Assembly (NCBI GenBank): GCA_037128705.1
Contig: JBAXVX010000021.1
Location: 1 to 64,000 of the forward strand
DNA: 64,000 nt
Direction of reading: 5' to 3'
Source of the DNA: CAIVAT01 sp037128705
GTDB taxonomy: Bacteria; Bacteroidota; Bacteroidia; Bacteroidales; FEN-979
Position numbers and translations under genes: made by a program
In this document: positions 1 to 8,826 of the stretch, in pieces
How positions within the stretch are numbered: the first letter of the stretch is position 1
How the letters are laid out: every line of letters starts with the position of its first letter
Notes under the pieces: model-generated
Database searches by the model: none
Seen by the model: only the letters and a program-made list of their open reading frames with translations
What the model was told of the DNA's origin: nothing

Positions 1-57
1 GAAATTAACTAGGTTAATTATTAATCTGGGATATTTGCTACTACATTTACTTCAGAC

Positions 58-145
58 TTTCAAAGAACGTTTCTTCATTTCCCCATCCGGGTACTTTGTT
101 TCAAAATCGGACTGCAAAATTACAACCTTTTTCCATTCCACCAAA
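58..145 (-). promoter_or_regulatory. Leftward promoter P2 with boxA-like motif (probable rRNA leader)
   Basis: On the minus strand a -33 TTTG (142-145) lies 19 nt from a -7 TAATTTTG (115-122), which is the canonical Bacteroidetes sigma-ABfr arrangement. About 45 nt downstream, at 58-70, is CGTTCTTTGAAAG, which resembles the boxA antitermination site in the leaders of Bacteroidetes 16S rRNA operons. The transcript leaves the window to the left, so the rRNA identity is inference. Confidence 0.55.
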
Positions 146-232
146 CTTTTTTAAAAAAAAATATAAAAAAGTTTTTCCCACTACCAAAATCATCTCAAAT
201 CACTCGCCACTGTTGGTTTTTTTTGCAATCAA

Positions 233-289
233 ATTCAAAGAACATCGAAACGGGAGTGCAAAAGTACAGATTATATTTTAACTACCAAG
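233..289 (-). promoter_or_regulatory. Leftward upstream promoter P1 with second boxA-like motif
   Basis: On the minus strand CTTGG (285-289) is followed after 18 nt by TACTTTTG (259-266), and then by a second GTTCTTTGAAT motif (233-243). The pattern promoter / boxA / promoter / boxA with P2 is typical of stable-RNA operons. Confidence 0.45.
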
Positions 290-361
290 ACTTATTTTAC
301 TTTTTTTCATCTTATTTTCATTATTTCTTTCATTAAATTCTTAAAACAATAGCATTGTGGT

Positions 362-394
362 GTTTATGAATCAATCTTTTTTGCATTATCTTTG
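362..394 (+). promoter_or_regulatory. Promoter of the outer-membrane protein gene at 433
   Basis: TATCTTTG at 387-394 is a perfect Bacteroidetes -7 box. A TTTA at 362-365 sits at about the -33 position. The start codon is about 38 nt downstream of the -7 box. Confidence 0.55.
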
Positions 395-432
395 TACTCT
401 TCTTTGTTATTTGTGCTTATGATCCCTCTGTT

Positions 433-1095
433 ATGAAAAAAACTACGCTTAAACTGATCCTGACCTCCCTTATCTGTCTCTCTTTTGCTGCCGCTTCGCT
501 AGCTCAGGATACCCTGCCCTCTCTTTCCTCCACCCCCCGCCGACCCGATAGTTTCTGGCACAGGGTGCGACTGGGAGGGAACCTCGGCTTCCAGTTCGGC
601 AGCGTAACCGGCATCACCATCTCCCCTGAAGTCAGCATCAGGACTGTGGATCAGCTTTACGTGGGATTCCGTTTTCTTTACCAGTATTATAGCTATAAAA
701 ATTACTTCTGGGATTATCAAAATCAAACCTACATCGATTTTCAATCAAGCGTGTATGGCGGCGGAATCTACCTCCGGTACTACCTGGCCAGCCTGTTTGA
801 TAATTTCCTGGGAAACGTTTATGCCCATGTTGAATACGAATACCTGACCTATACCAGACCCTTTGTACAAAGTGGTCCTCCCCCGGATGGCTTTATACAG
901 GATCCCTACAACTATTGGTATCGCCCGGGCAACCAAGTCATCGAGATTAACAGCATTTTCGTGGGTGGAGGATACCGGCAACCCGTTACCAACCGTGTAT
1001 TCATCGATCTCCTGATCCTCTTTAATTTAAACGACTCCTACAACTCACCCTATTCAAACCCCATATTCAGACTGGGCGTAGGCGTTGGGCTCTAA
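433..1095 (+). CDS. Outer-membrane beta-barrel-like protein
   Basis: A 220-residue exported protein. It has a signal peptide (KK followed by a hydrophobic stretch, ending in an Ala-Ser-Leu-Ala-Gln type cleavage region near residue 25). The mature part is rich in alternating aromatic and polar residues (many Tyr, Phe, Gly), as in small 8-10-stranded outer-membrane barrels, and it ends in GVGVGL, typical of a terminal strand. The start ATG lies about 38 nt after a good promoter. It is monocistronic, since the next gene converges on it. Its function is not recognised; a porin-like or surface-structural role is inference. Confidence 0.7.
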   Translation: MKKTTLKLILTSLICLSFAAASLAQDTLPSLSSTPRRPDSFWHRVRLGGNLGFQFGSVTGITISPEVSIRTVDQLYVGFRFLYQYYSYKNYFWDYQNQTYIDFQSSVYGGGIYLRYYLASLFDNFLGNVYAHVEYEYLTYTRPFVQSGPPPDGFIQDPYNYWYRPGNQVIEINSIFVGGGYRQPVTNRVFIDLLILFNLNDSYNSPYSNPIFRLGVGVGL

Positions 1096-1160
1096 GGTTT
1101 GTTTAATGGATTCAAGCCTGGCTGAGAACCAGGACAATTTCATCTCCTTCTGAAGATCAG

Positions 1161-2618
1161 TTAATTTTTTGCGGTGAACAGCCAATCCAGGGCCTGAAAA
1201 AAGAAACCGAACGATGCCGATGCCTGGGCTGTAAAGGGTACCTGGCGGTAACGAATCGAATCTTCCTGGTTTGAGCTTGTTATAATACCCTCGGCAAACC
1301 GCATGATCTCAACCATCCCGTCATAATTTATTGTGGAAGCCTTGTCCCGTACCGTATGATAATCATCATGCAACCCCGTATTAATAAACAGTACCGGGAT
1401 TTTTGCCTTGTAAAATGGGTCGTGATCTGAATAGGGGAGAGATGCATTTACTTTCTTCAAACTGAACCCCGGATGAGGCGTGTTTTGAAGGATGTCATGC
1501 CATTCGGCAGATGAACCCGCTGCTTCTATCTCAACCCTGTTACCTTCACAGCCCAAACGGCCGATCATATCCAGGTTCAGCATAAACCGGATGGAGTCGA
1601 GGGGAATGGCAGGATGTTTTACGAAATAGCCTGACCCCCATAGTCCCTCCTCCTCTCCTGTAAAACCAATAAACAGGTAATTGTTCAAGGTGTCGCGATG
1701 GACGGCGAAGTATCTTGCCACTTCGAGCATTCCCGCCGTGCCGCTTGCATTGTCATCCGCCCCGCTGAAAATTTTGTTCCCGTTTTTCAGACCCAGGTGA
1801 TCATAATGTGCTCCGATAACAATCGTGCGCGGCGCATGGTTGGCGATCATTCCAACCACATTGGAGCAAACAATGGTTTTCCGGCTGATCTGGACGTTCA
1901 CTTCTGCCTTTGCCCCCGAATTCTTAATTATCTGTTCAGCGGTTGCCCGGTTCACATACAATGCCAGACCAGGCAGGGTGTCTGAGCTTTCGAAGTCAAA
2001 TAACCCGGTGAACCAGGGAGAATCAGGATTCCAGAAAATAACTCCCAGCGCACCTTTCCTGAGTGCCGACAGCATCCTGAACCTGGGTGTCAGCTTTGAC
2101 ACGACCGAAGTGTCTTTGACCAGGTTTTCGGAAGCGTGAAGGTCCATCAGGACAAACTTCCCTTTCAGATCGCCAAGGCCGGACAACTGGTCAATCTTCA
2201 GTTCGGGTATGACGAGTCCCTGCCGGCCATCAACCAGGGTGCCAAGACCATGACCGTTCATCGATAAAGCGGTAACTCCGAAAGCTTCGCGGTAAACATA
2301 CGGCACCTCGTTCACGACAAGTCTGGTGCTCCAGTGATACCCAACCTCGTATTTCGAAAATCGCTGGCAGTAACTGCCGGCCGTATCACCCTTCGGCTGT
2401 AAGCCGATCGCAGCAAATTGAGCGCAAAGATACCTGGCTGCACGGCGTTCGCCCTCTGTCCCGCTTTGACGGCCCTCCAGCGAATCGGAGGCCAGTACGG
2501 CCATATCCTGAACAATCCGCTCCCTGACAGAGGGATCATCCATGGAAAAGGAAACTCCCTGTGCACTGAGAAAAAAAGGCATCCAGAGCACGGGGAGTAT
2601 GATCAGTTTCCGAAACAT
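1161..2618 (-). CDS. M28 family zinc aminopeptidase (exported)
   Basis: A 485-residue secreted metallopeptidase. A signal peptide (residues 1-20, ending SAQG) is followed by an N-terminal region and a PA-like insert (roughly 130-230). The M28 catalytic domain shows the co-catalytic zinc ligands in order: HYDHLG, DDNASGT, GEEEGLWGS, NLDMIGR and a late DHDPFY. Members of this family remove N-terminal residues from peptides in the periplasm or at the surface. It is downstream of the PepD-like gene with only 9 nt between them, so the two peptidases are probably one leftward operon for peptide utilisation. Length is normal for the family. Substrate preference cannot be read from the sequence. Confidence 0.9.
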   Translation of the reverse strand: MFRKLIILPVLWMPFFLSAQGVSFSMDDPSVRERIVQDMAVLASDSLEGRQSGTEGERRAARYLCAQFAAIGLQPKGDTAGSYCQRFSKYEVGYHWSTRLVVNEVPYVYREAFGVTALSMNGHGLGTLVDGRQGLVIPELKIDQLSGLGDLKGKFVLMDLHASENLVKDTSVVSKLTPRFRMLSALRKGALGVIFWNPDSPWFTGLFDFESSDTLPGLALYVNRATAEQIIKNSGAKAEVNVQISRKTIVCSNVVGMIANHAPRTIVIGAHYDHLGLKNGNKIFSGADDNASGTAGMLEVARYFAVHRDTLNNYLFIGFTGEEEGLWGSGYFVKHPAIPLDSIRFMLNLDMIGRLGCEGNRVEIEAAGSSAEWHDILQNTPHPGFSLKKVNASLPYSDHDPFYKAKIPVLFINTGLHDDYHTVRDKASTINYDGMVEIMRFAEGIITSSNQEDSIRYRQVPFTAQASASFGFFFQALDWLFTAKN

Positions 2619-2627
2619 AACGGGTGG

Positions 2628-4088
2628 TTATCTGGCAGGGATGTTTTTCAATACCTCGAGCGTCAAATCCCAGAATTTTTTGGTCGACAGGATATCCAGG
2701 CGCTCATCAGGAGAATGGGCTCCTTTGATGGTCGGGCCAAAGGAAACCATGTCCATTCCAGGATAAATCGCCCCCACAAGCCCGCATTCCAGTCCTGCAT
2801 GGATTGCAAGAACTTTTGGCTCCTGCGAAAACAACCTCCGGTAGGCCTCCACGGTGATGCGCAAAACCTCCGAGTCGGGGTTGGGTCTCCATCCAGGATA
2901 ACCTGATGAATGCTCTACGTTGGCCTGCATCAGGTAAAATACGCTTGCAACCATATCCGCAACATCCTTTTTGGATGATTCAACGGAGCTTCGCTGACTT
3001 GTGGTGATGATGATCTTTTTATCTATAAACTTCACCGACGCCAGGTTGGTCGATGTTTCAACGAAATCAGGAATCTCTCGCGACATGGCAATCACACCAT
3101 GGGGGCAGGCGTATAAAGCATCAAGAAGATCGGCCTGAAGAACATCATAGACAACGGACTCGGGCAAAGGGACCTCTTCAATGGTAAACTCCAGTTCAGG
3201 CTCTGTGACGTGAAGTTCGATTTTGATATCATTGGCGAACTTTCCGGCATAATCCAGCAAATCCTTTATATTATCCTTATACACTGTAAACACAGCAAAG
3301 GCTTCACGGGCAAGGGCATTCCTCAGGTTGCCGGCGTTGAAATCAGCCAGGGCGATTTCGAATGTATCCTGGGCATTCCAGAGGAAACGGTTCATCAGTT
3401 TAACTGCGTTGCCGAGTCCTTTATTAATGTCATCACCGGAATGACCGCCTTTCAACCCCCTTATGCTCGCCTTAAATGCGACATGTCCTTCGGGAACCTG
3501 CTCGGTTTCCAACGGCATTGAGGCCACCGTGTCTTTTCCTCCCGCACAGCCAATGAATAATTGTCCTTCATCCTCTGAATCGAGGTTGATCAGGATCCGC
3601 CCATTCAACTGATCGGGTTTCAGGGCAAATGCACCGGTAAGCCCAGTTTCTTCATCCGAGGTGAACAGTGCTTCCAGCGGTCCGTGTATGATATCATTCG
3701 ATTCGAGAATGGCCAATGCAGCGGCAATTCCGATACCGTCATCGGCGCCCAGTGTAGTGCCCCTGGCCTTCACCCAGTTGCCGTCGACCCATGGGACGAT
3801 CGGGTCCTTGTCAAAATCATGGCTGGTGTCCGAGTTTTTTTCACAAACCATATCCAGGTGACTTTGCAGAATGACCGACTGCCTGTTTTCGTATCCCGGG
3901 CTGGCAGGTTTGCGGATAAGGACATTTCCCGCCTCGTCAACGTTGCACTCCAGTTCGTGTTTTAAAGCGAAATTCCTGATATAGGAAGCTATTTTCTCCT
4001 CCTTTTTAGAAGGTCGCGGAATTTTGCAGATCTCAAGAAAATAATACCAAAGCCGGTCGGGCTTCAGTTGTTCGATGTTGTTACTCAT
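2628..4088 (-). CDS. pepD: Aminoacyl-histidine dipeptidase (PepD, M20 family)
   Basis: A 486-residue cytosolic M20C metallopeptidase that hydrolyses Xaa-His and related dipeptides. Visible family motifs are SHLDMVCE (zinc His and Asp), GADDGIG (bridging Asp), SDEETGLTGA (general-base Glu pair), a second-lobe LKGGHSGDD, HAGLECG and the C-terminal GAHSPDERLDI. There is no signal peptide. Length matches PepD. It is first in the leftward operon with the M28 peptidase and divergent from the SpoIIE phosphatase gene, about 108 nt away. Confidence 0.93.
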   Translation of the reverse strand: MSNNIEQLKPDRLWYYFLEICKIPRPSKKEEKIASYIRNFALKHELECNVDEAGNVLIRKPASPGYENRQSVILQSHLDMVCEKNSDTSHDFDKDPIVPWVDGNWVKARGTTLGADDGIGIAAALAILESNDIIHGPLEALFTSDEETGLTGAFALKPDQLNGRILINLDSEDEGQLFIGCAGGKDTVASMPLETEQVPEGHVAFKASIRGLKGGHSGDDINKGLGNAVKLMNRFLWNAQDTFEIALADFNAGNLRNALAREAFAVFTVYKDNIKDLLDYAGKFANDIKIELHVTEPELEFTIEEVPLPESVVYDVLQADLLDALYACPHGVIAMSREIPDFVETSTNLASVKFIDKKIIITTSQRSSVESSKKDVADMVASVFYLMQANVEHSSGYPGWRPNPDSEVLRITVEAYRRLFSQEPKVLAIHAGLECGLVGAIYPGMDMVSFGPTIKGAHSPDERLDILSTKKFWDLTLEVLKNIPAR

Positions 4089-4196
4089 ATTGAAAGCGCT
4101 ATACTGTTTATATTTGTGAGGTCAAAAATATCAAAATTCAGCGTATGCTGGTGTATTATTTTTTTACCTTTACCCTGAAAATTTAAATAAACAGTT

Positions 4197-6572
4197 TTGC
4201 AAATCCGATTTCCAAAGTTTTTACGTTTCGGAGGTCTTGCTTTCCGTTACAGCCTGTTTTTCCTGGCAGCGATCCTATTGATCTTTTTCATTGCCTTTGT
4301 TTACAGTTATGGTTATTCAAGTGTCCTGCTGCTCCAGGGAGCCGAGAAGGATGCAACCATCCTTACACAGCAAACCATTGCGCGTTTTGAGAATGTACTC
4401 CTGCCGGCCGAACTGGTTCCCCGGACGCTGGTCAATGCCATGGAAAACCCAAACATCAGTTATAACGATATCCTTCGTATCTCAAGGGAGTTCGTTATCC
4501 AGGATACGGTTGTTTTCGGCAGCTGCCTTGCTTTTGAGCCCTATGGATATGACAAGGATCAATACTGGTACGCTCCCTACATTTATGAACAGGGTAAAAA
4601 TGTGTCGACCCGGATGCTGGGAAGCAGGAGTTATGATTATTTCAAAATGGATTGGTACCGGCTGCCCAAACTGCTCAATAAACCGGTCTGGACCGAGCCC
4701 TATTTTGACAAAGGGGGCGGGGATGCCCTGATGTGTACCTACTCCACACCCTTTTATAAAACTGTAAACGGAATAAGCAAATTTGCCGGTGTCCTTACCA
4801 TGGATATATCGTTGAATGCTTTTGAACACATGGTGAAGGAGATCAAGGTGTATAAGTCTGGCTATGGATTCCTGGTATCGGCTGATGGAAAGATCATTGC
4901 CTCGCCCATGATGGTCATGGAGAATAAAAATGTTCTTGAAATAGCCAGAGATAGAAAAGGACATGAAACGATTAAGGCCATTAAAGCCATGCTGGAGGGA
5001 AAAACCGGGTTTACCTCAACCGATGGCCTTGAAGCAAAAAATCATCCGAGTTTTTTGTCTTATGCCCCCGTTGCCTCTACCGGATGGTCGTTTGGCATTG
5101 TATTTCCGGCGGATGAATTGCTGGATGATCTTTTCAGGTTCTTTAAAAAGATATTGTGGATATTCTTGTACAGTATCCTGGCACTGCTGCTTGCAACCAC
5201 CTTAATCACCAGGAGGTTGACCAGGCCCATCATCCGCCTCGTTGAAGCCACGAAAAAGATAGGGCAGGGCGACTTCCACGCGAAATTGCCTTTCCGGAAA
5301 TCAAAAGATGAGATTGCCCAGCTTACGAATGCCTTCGGGGTGATGCAGGATGAACTGAGAAATTATGTGGTGAGCCTGCAGGAAACCACCATGGCGAAAG
5401 AAAAGATTGAAAGTGAATTGCAAATCGCCCACACCATCCAGATGGGCATGCTCCCGAGAGGCTTCAATACCCCATCCAACTGGGAATTGTATGCTACACT
5501 CGATCCGGCGAAAGCTGTTGGGGGTGATCTGTATGATTTCTTTTACCTGGATCCCGATCATTTGTGCATTGCCATTGGCGATGTTGCCGGGAAAGGTGTG
5601 CCGGCCTCACTTTTCATGATGGTAACCCGGACGCTTCTCCGGGCGAAGGCCATCGCAGGAATTCCCATCAACGAGGTGATGCAGAGCATCAACCATGAAC
5701 TTTGCCAGGATAATCCCAACCAGATGTTTGTCACCTTTTTTGCCGGCATTGTTCACCTGAAAACCGGAGAGATGGAATTTTGCAATGCAGGTCATAACTA
5801 CCCGTATATTCTGGGCCCCGGCGGTGATATCCGCCAGATTAAGGCCAAAGGAGGACTTCCGCTCGGTGTGTATGAGACCATGAGATATACATCTGAAAAT
5901 TTTTGTTTTAAACCCCGTGAAATCCTGGTACTGACCACCGATGGCATTACGGATGCGCTCAATGCTTCGAATGATTTCTTTGGAGAAACCAAGCTGGCGG
6001 CATCCCTCGCATCCATGGCCAATAAAAACACCAAGGGGCTCACCGATTCGCTGATCATTGAGTTGAAGCGATTTTCGCTGGGGACCGAGCAGGCCGACGA
6101 TATTACGATCCTGGCTTTACAATATAAAAATCCTTCAGTCACCAATGAAAGACCCATGGAAACCATTCAGCTAAAACTTAAAAATCAACTTCCAGAACTT
6201 GACCAGATTGCTGTCAATCTTGAAACATTGGCTGAAAAATGGGAAATCCCGGGTAAGATTGTCATGGAGATCAACCTTGTGCTGGAGGAACTATTTACCA
6301 ATGTTGTTTTTTATGCCTTCGATGATAAAGATGAACACGACATCAATCTCACTTTCATGCTGATTGATGCACATCAGCTGCAGATTCAGCTTGAAGATAA
6401 CGGCAAACCCTTCAACCTTCTTGAGAAAAAAGTGGCTGATGTTTTTGATAAACCGCTTGAGGATCGGCAGATTGGCGGCCTTGGCATTCATTTCGTAAGG
6501 GAGATGATGAATAGTGTGGAATATCAGAGGGCAGATAATAAAAATGTTGTAATTTTAACCAAGAATTTTTAA
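4197..6572 (+). CDS. Membrane sensor PP2C phosphatase (dCache-HAMP-SpoIIE-HATPase)
   Basis: A 791-residue RsbU-type protein. It has a TM helix (about 17-41), an extracytoplasmic dCache-like sensor region (to about 305), a second TM (about 315-340), a HAMP linker (about 340-395), a SpoIIE/PP2C serine phosphatase domain (about 415-640; GGDLYDFF, IGDVAGKGVPA, LTTDGITDA, ADDITIL), and a C-terminal RsbW-type ATPase domain (about 655-790; EELFTNVVFYA and a G1-like LEDNGKPF). It should sense a ligand, dephosphorylate a STAS protein and possibly also rephosphorylate it. The next two genes (STAS and cyclase-like) form an operon with it. The start is TTG at 4197; no better ATG precedes the TM. Confidence 0.9.
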   Translation: MQIRFPKFLRFGGLAFRYSLFFLAAILLIFFIAFVYSYGYSSVLLLQGAEKDATILTQQTIARFENVLLPAELVPRTLVNAMENPNISYNDILRISREFVIQDTVVFGSCLAFEPYGYDKDQYWYAPYIYEQGKNVSTRMLGSRSYDYFKMDWYRLPKLLNKPVWTEPYFDKGGGDALMCTYSTPFYKTVNGISKFAGVLTMDISLNAFEHMVKEIKVYKSGYGFLVSADGKIIASPMMVMENKNVLEIARDRKGHETIKAIKAMLEGKTGFTSTDGLEAKNHPSFLSYAPVASTGWSFGIVFPADELLDDLFRFFKKILWIFLYSILALLLATTLITRRLTRPIIRLVEATKKIGQGDFHAKLPFRKSKDEIAQLTNAFGVMQDELRNYVVSLQETTMAKEKIESELQIAHTIQMGMLPRGFNTPSNWELYATLDPAKAVGGDLYDFFYLDPDHLCIAIGDVAGKGVPASLFMMVTRTLLRAKAIAGIPINEVMQSINHELCQDNPNQMFVTFFAGIVHLKTGEMEFCNAGHNYPYILGPGGDIRQIKAKGGLPLGVYETMRYTSENFCFKPREILVLTTDGITDALNASNDFFGETKLAASLASMANKNTKGLTDSLIIELKRFSLGTEQADDITILALQYKNPSVTNERPMETIQLKLKNQLPELDQIAVNLETLAEKWEIPGKIVMEINLVLEELFTNVVFYAFDDKDEHDINLTFMLIDAHQLQIQLEDNGKPFNLLEKKVADVFDKPLEDRQIGGLGIHFVREMMNSVEYQRADNKNVVILTKNF

Positions 6573-6592
6573 ACCAAACGACGCATAAATAT

Positions 6593-6925
6593 ATGGAAAT
6601 CAACGAACAGAAAACAGACCAGTGTGTAATCATCGGCATTACGGGCCGGCTAGATACCACAAATTACAGCATTTTGGAGAAAAAACTCATGGAGTTGATC
6701 GACAATCATCATGATAAAATTCTGGTTGAGTGCTCAAAAATGGATTATGTGAGCAGTAGCGGACTGCGTATTTTGCTAATGGCGTTGAAAAAGGTCACCA
6801 TGGCTAAAGGAAAGTTCGTTTTGTGCGGATTGCAGGAGAATATCCGGGAGATCTTTGAAATCTCCGGGTTTACGAATATTTTTGAAATTTATACAACCCA
6901 GGATGAGGCCCTGAAGGTGTTTTAA
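6593..6925 (+). CDS. STAS-domain anti-sigma factor antagonist
   Basis: A 110-residue SpoIIAA/RsbV-like protein. The STAS fold is recognisable from the central motif DYVSSSGLRILL, where the serines beside Gly-Leu-Arg form the regulatory phosphorylation site. It lies 20 nt downstream of the SpoIIE phosphatase, which is its most likely phosphatase, and its last base overlaps the start of the next gene. Its partner (a sigma factor, anti-sigma or c-di-GMP-type output) is not visible in the window. Confidence 0.92.
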   Translation: MEINEQKTDQCVIIGITGRLDTTNYSILEKKLMELIDNHHDKILVECSKMDYVSSSGLRILLMALKKVTMAKGKFVLCGLQENIREIFEISGFTNIFEIYTTQDEALKVF

Positions 6926-7575
6926 TGGTTCAATACATCCACTTTACCGATCCGAATTCGGAAGAGATGGTTCGGAAATTGGAGCATGTTCCGCGCTCTC
7001 CGGGAATATGTTTTTTCATGGATATCAACCGGTCTACAGATATGAAATACCAGGGCGGGTTGAAGGACTGGGGACGCAAACTGAACAATACCTTCAATAA
7101 TCTTTTATACGCCAATCATTTTCAGCATCACATCGTGAAAGGAATCGGTGATGAGATGATGCTTTTTATTCCGGATGAGACCCTGCATAAGAAAACCTCG
7201 AACAACAGCTGTTTCGCGTTGCTTGAAGATATCTATGCCGGCCTCTATCTGATCAAGAATCACCCCGATCCTGACCTGTTCCTGAATTGTAAAGTTGCCA
7301 TTCATTTCTGTACCGAAGTGTACAATATCACCTTTTTTGAAGGGGCCGATGATTATTATGGAAGTGATATTGACTTGACTGCACGCCTGATGGGAAAGAG
7401 CATTGAGAACAGAATTGTGCTCAGTGAAAAATTCTATGAAAAGGCCGTCGATGACCTGGCAAAACTCGGCCTGCCATCTGACACTGGTTGCCTGGCGAGG
7501 GTTTCTGAACGGTTAGCGGAGAATTTCAAGGGGGTTCCAATGAGTATCGATTACCGGGTAATTGATGTACAGTAA
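6925..7575 (+). CDS. Class III nucleotidyl-cyclase-like protein
   Basis: A 216-residue protein whose middle resembles a class III adenylate/guanylate cyclase catalytic domain. It shows FFMDINRST (first metal Asp position), VKGIGDEMM (second metal Asp) and YGSDIDLTARLM (transition-state loop with the conserved Arg). In the last motif the usual Asn is Asp. There is no membrane segment. Its start overlaps the STAS stop by one base, so translation is probably coupled and it belongs to the same partner-switching operon. It could be an active cyclase, or a degenerate domain serving as a regulated output partner. The family call is by motif pattern only. Confidence 0.65.
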   Translation: MVQYIHFTDPNSEEMVRKLEHVPRSPGICFFMDINRSTDMKYQGGLKDWGRKLNNTFNNLLYANHFQHHIVKGIGDEMMLFIPDETLHKKTSNNSCFALLEDIYAGLYLIKNHPDPDLFLNCKVAIHFCTEVYNITFFEGADDYYGSDIDLTARLMGKSIENRIVLSEKFYEKAVDDLAKLGLPSDTGCLARVSERLAENFKGVPMSIDYRVIDVQ

Positions 7576-7579
7576 AAAT

Positions 7580-7600
7580 CGTGACGCGTGACGCGTGACA
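7580..7600. repeat. GTGACGC short tandem repeat (locus 1)
   Basis: CGTGACGCGTGACGCGTGAC is close to three units of the heptamer GTGACGC. Similar arrays lie around the group II intron (37074-37082 joined to 39089-39102) and at 40304-40364. Here it overlaps the proposed GTG start of the ZIP gene. Confidence 0.7.
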
Positions 7601-8347
7601 AAAAAGAATATTACAAAAAAACTGGAGGATATGATTGTTTATTCGGTTCTGATTCTGACAGTTTTAATAAGCGGAGGGCTGATATTCCTGTTCAAGCCGG
7701 ATGATCAGCGGGTATTGAAGTTCCTGCTTGCTTTCAGCGGAGCGTTCCTGATCGGCATCACCTTCCTGAAACTGGTCCCCGAGGTATTTGCCAAACCTAC
7801 TTTATACACCGGGCTGTTTGTATTGCTTGGATTCCTGCTGCAACTTGCACTGGAACTGATTACCGAAGGGGCCGAGCACGGTCATGCCCATGCCCATGCC
7901 GAAGGAGAAAAGGCATCTCCCTTTCTTTTGCTTATCGGACTTTGTATCCATTCCTTTTTGGAAGGGATGCCCATTGTGCATGGTTTTGACCTGAAACTGC
8001 AGCATACACTGGTTATCGGGATTGTAATCCACAATATCCCGATATCTCTTACCCTCATGAGTCTCTTTATTCATTATGGCTGCTCCAAATCGAGGGCATT
8101 TATCTATCTGGCCATATTTGCCCTGATGACACCTTTGGGTTCAGTTTTCAGCAATCTTCTTGATTCTGCCTTGACAAGTTCCCTTGAATCTTACTTTAAC
8201 TATATTCTTGCAGTGGTCATCGGCATCTTTCTGCATGTCTCTACATCGATATTGTTTGAAACTGAGGAAAACCACAAGTATAACCTCCAGAAGTTCATCA
8301 CGGTCTGCTTTGGATTGCTTGTTGCATTCGGGCTTTCCATTCTCTGA
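7595..8347 (+). CDS. ZIP family divalent metal transporter
   Basis: A 250-residue inner-membrane protein with about 8 TM helices. A His-rich cytoplasmic loop (HGHAHAHAEGE, about residue 90) is followed by the metal-site helices LCIHSFLEGMP and VIHNIPISLTL, the signature H/E and H/N pairs of ZIP transporters. It probably imports zinc or a related metal. The open frame begins with a GTG inside the GTGACGC repeat, so the true start may instead be ATG at 7631, just before the first TM. It is 20 nt after the cyclase-like gene, but the repeat between them leaves co-transcription uncertain. Confidence 0.85.
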   Translation: MTKKNITKKLEDMIVYSVLILTVLISGGLIFLFKPDDQRVLKFLLAFSGAFLIGITFLKLVPEVFAKPTLYTGLFVLLGFLLQLALELITEGAEHGHAHAHAEGEKASPFLLLIGLCIHSFLEGMPIVHGFDLKLQHTLVIGIVIHNIPISLTLMSLFIHYGCSKSRAFIYLAIFALMTPLGSVFSNLLDSALTSSLESYFNYILAVVIGIFLHVSTSILFETEENHKYNLQKFITVCFGLLVAFGLSIL

Positions 8348-8464
8348 GTAATTCATCGGTTGTATATTCTCCTGGGTTTGCAGCAAAGGCAGACTGCAGC
8401 ATTCTATTTTACAACCAGCTTTTTAATGACATGGTCCCCTGCGACATAATAGTTTGAATTTTTC

Positions 8465-8497
8465 TTTGAAGGAATCCAAAAAAAAATCTTAATTTTG
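8465..8497 (+). promoter_or_regulatory. Promoter of tRNA-Leu
   Basis: TTTG (8465-8468), then 21 nt, then TAATTTTG (8490-8497), a near-perfect Bacteroidetes promoter about 45 nt before the tRNA. Confidence 0.6.
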
Positions 8498-8541
8498 CAC
8501 CCTCATTCATACATCGTTCTTCATATTTCGTTTTTCAAAAT

Positions 8542-8624
8542 GCCCAGGTGGTGAAATTGGTAGACACGCTACTTTGAGGGGGTAGTGTCCTTAGGATGTG
8601 CAAGTTCGAGTCTTGTCCTGGGCA
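8542..8624 (+). tRNA. tRNA-Leu (anticodon GAG)
   Basis: A cloverleaf with a 7-bp acceptor stem (GCCCAGG pairing with CCTGGGC), a D loop containing TTGGTAGA, an anticodon stem CTACT/GGTAG with loop TTGAGGG giving anticodon GAG, a long variable arm as expected for leucine, and T-loop GTTCGAGTC. It reads CUC/CUU. CCA is not encoded. It stands at the boundary between core genes and the defence island, but no integrase or direct-repeat att copy was found. Confidence 0.95.
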
Positions 8625-8638
8625 CGGACACAAGATGA

Positions 8639-8674
8639 TAAAACCCCGTAGGTTAAGCACTTACGGGGTTTTTT
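8639..8674 (+). terminator. Rho-independent terminator of tRNA-Leu
   Basis: AAACCCCGTA and its complement TACGGGGTTT form a strong stem around a short loop, followed by a T tract, directly after the tRNA. Confidence 0.85.
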
Positions 8675-8826
8675 ATTGGGGTGGTTGTATGCTGGGTTGT
8701 ATCCTTGTTTTAGCTTATGCCCTGTTCAAAACTTTTTTCCAAGACACCATTTTAGGACTGATAATCGACAATCAGTAGACTAAAATTTTATCTAACTTCA
8801 TATGGTAAACTTAAAACCATTGGGTT

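Larger units (their letters stand above)
1..432. other. Intergenic region with divergent promoters
   Basis: No gene is supported in this AT-rich stretch; the 61-residue open frame in it has no coding character. It holds two leftward promoters with boxA-like motifs (entries below) and one rightward promoter for the outer-membrane protein at 433. Confidence 0.6.

Noticed and set aside
96..281. 61-residue plus-strand open frame
   Set aside because: Low-complexity AT-rich sequence overlapping the minus-strand promoters; no coding signature.
8596..8778. 60-residue open frame overlapping tRNA-Leu
   Set aside because: It begins inside the tRNA and runs through the terminator hairpin, so it is not a gene.
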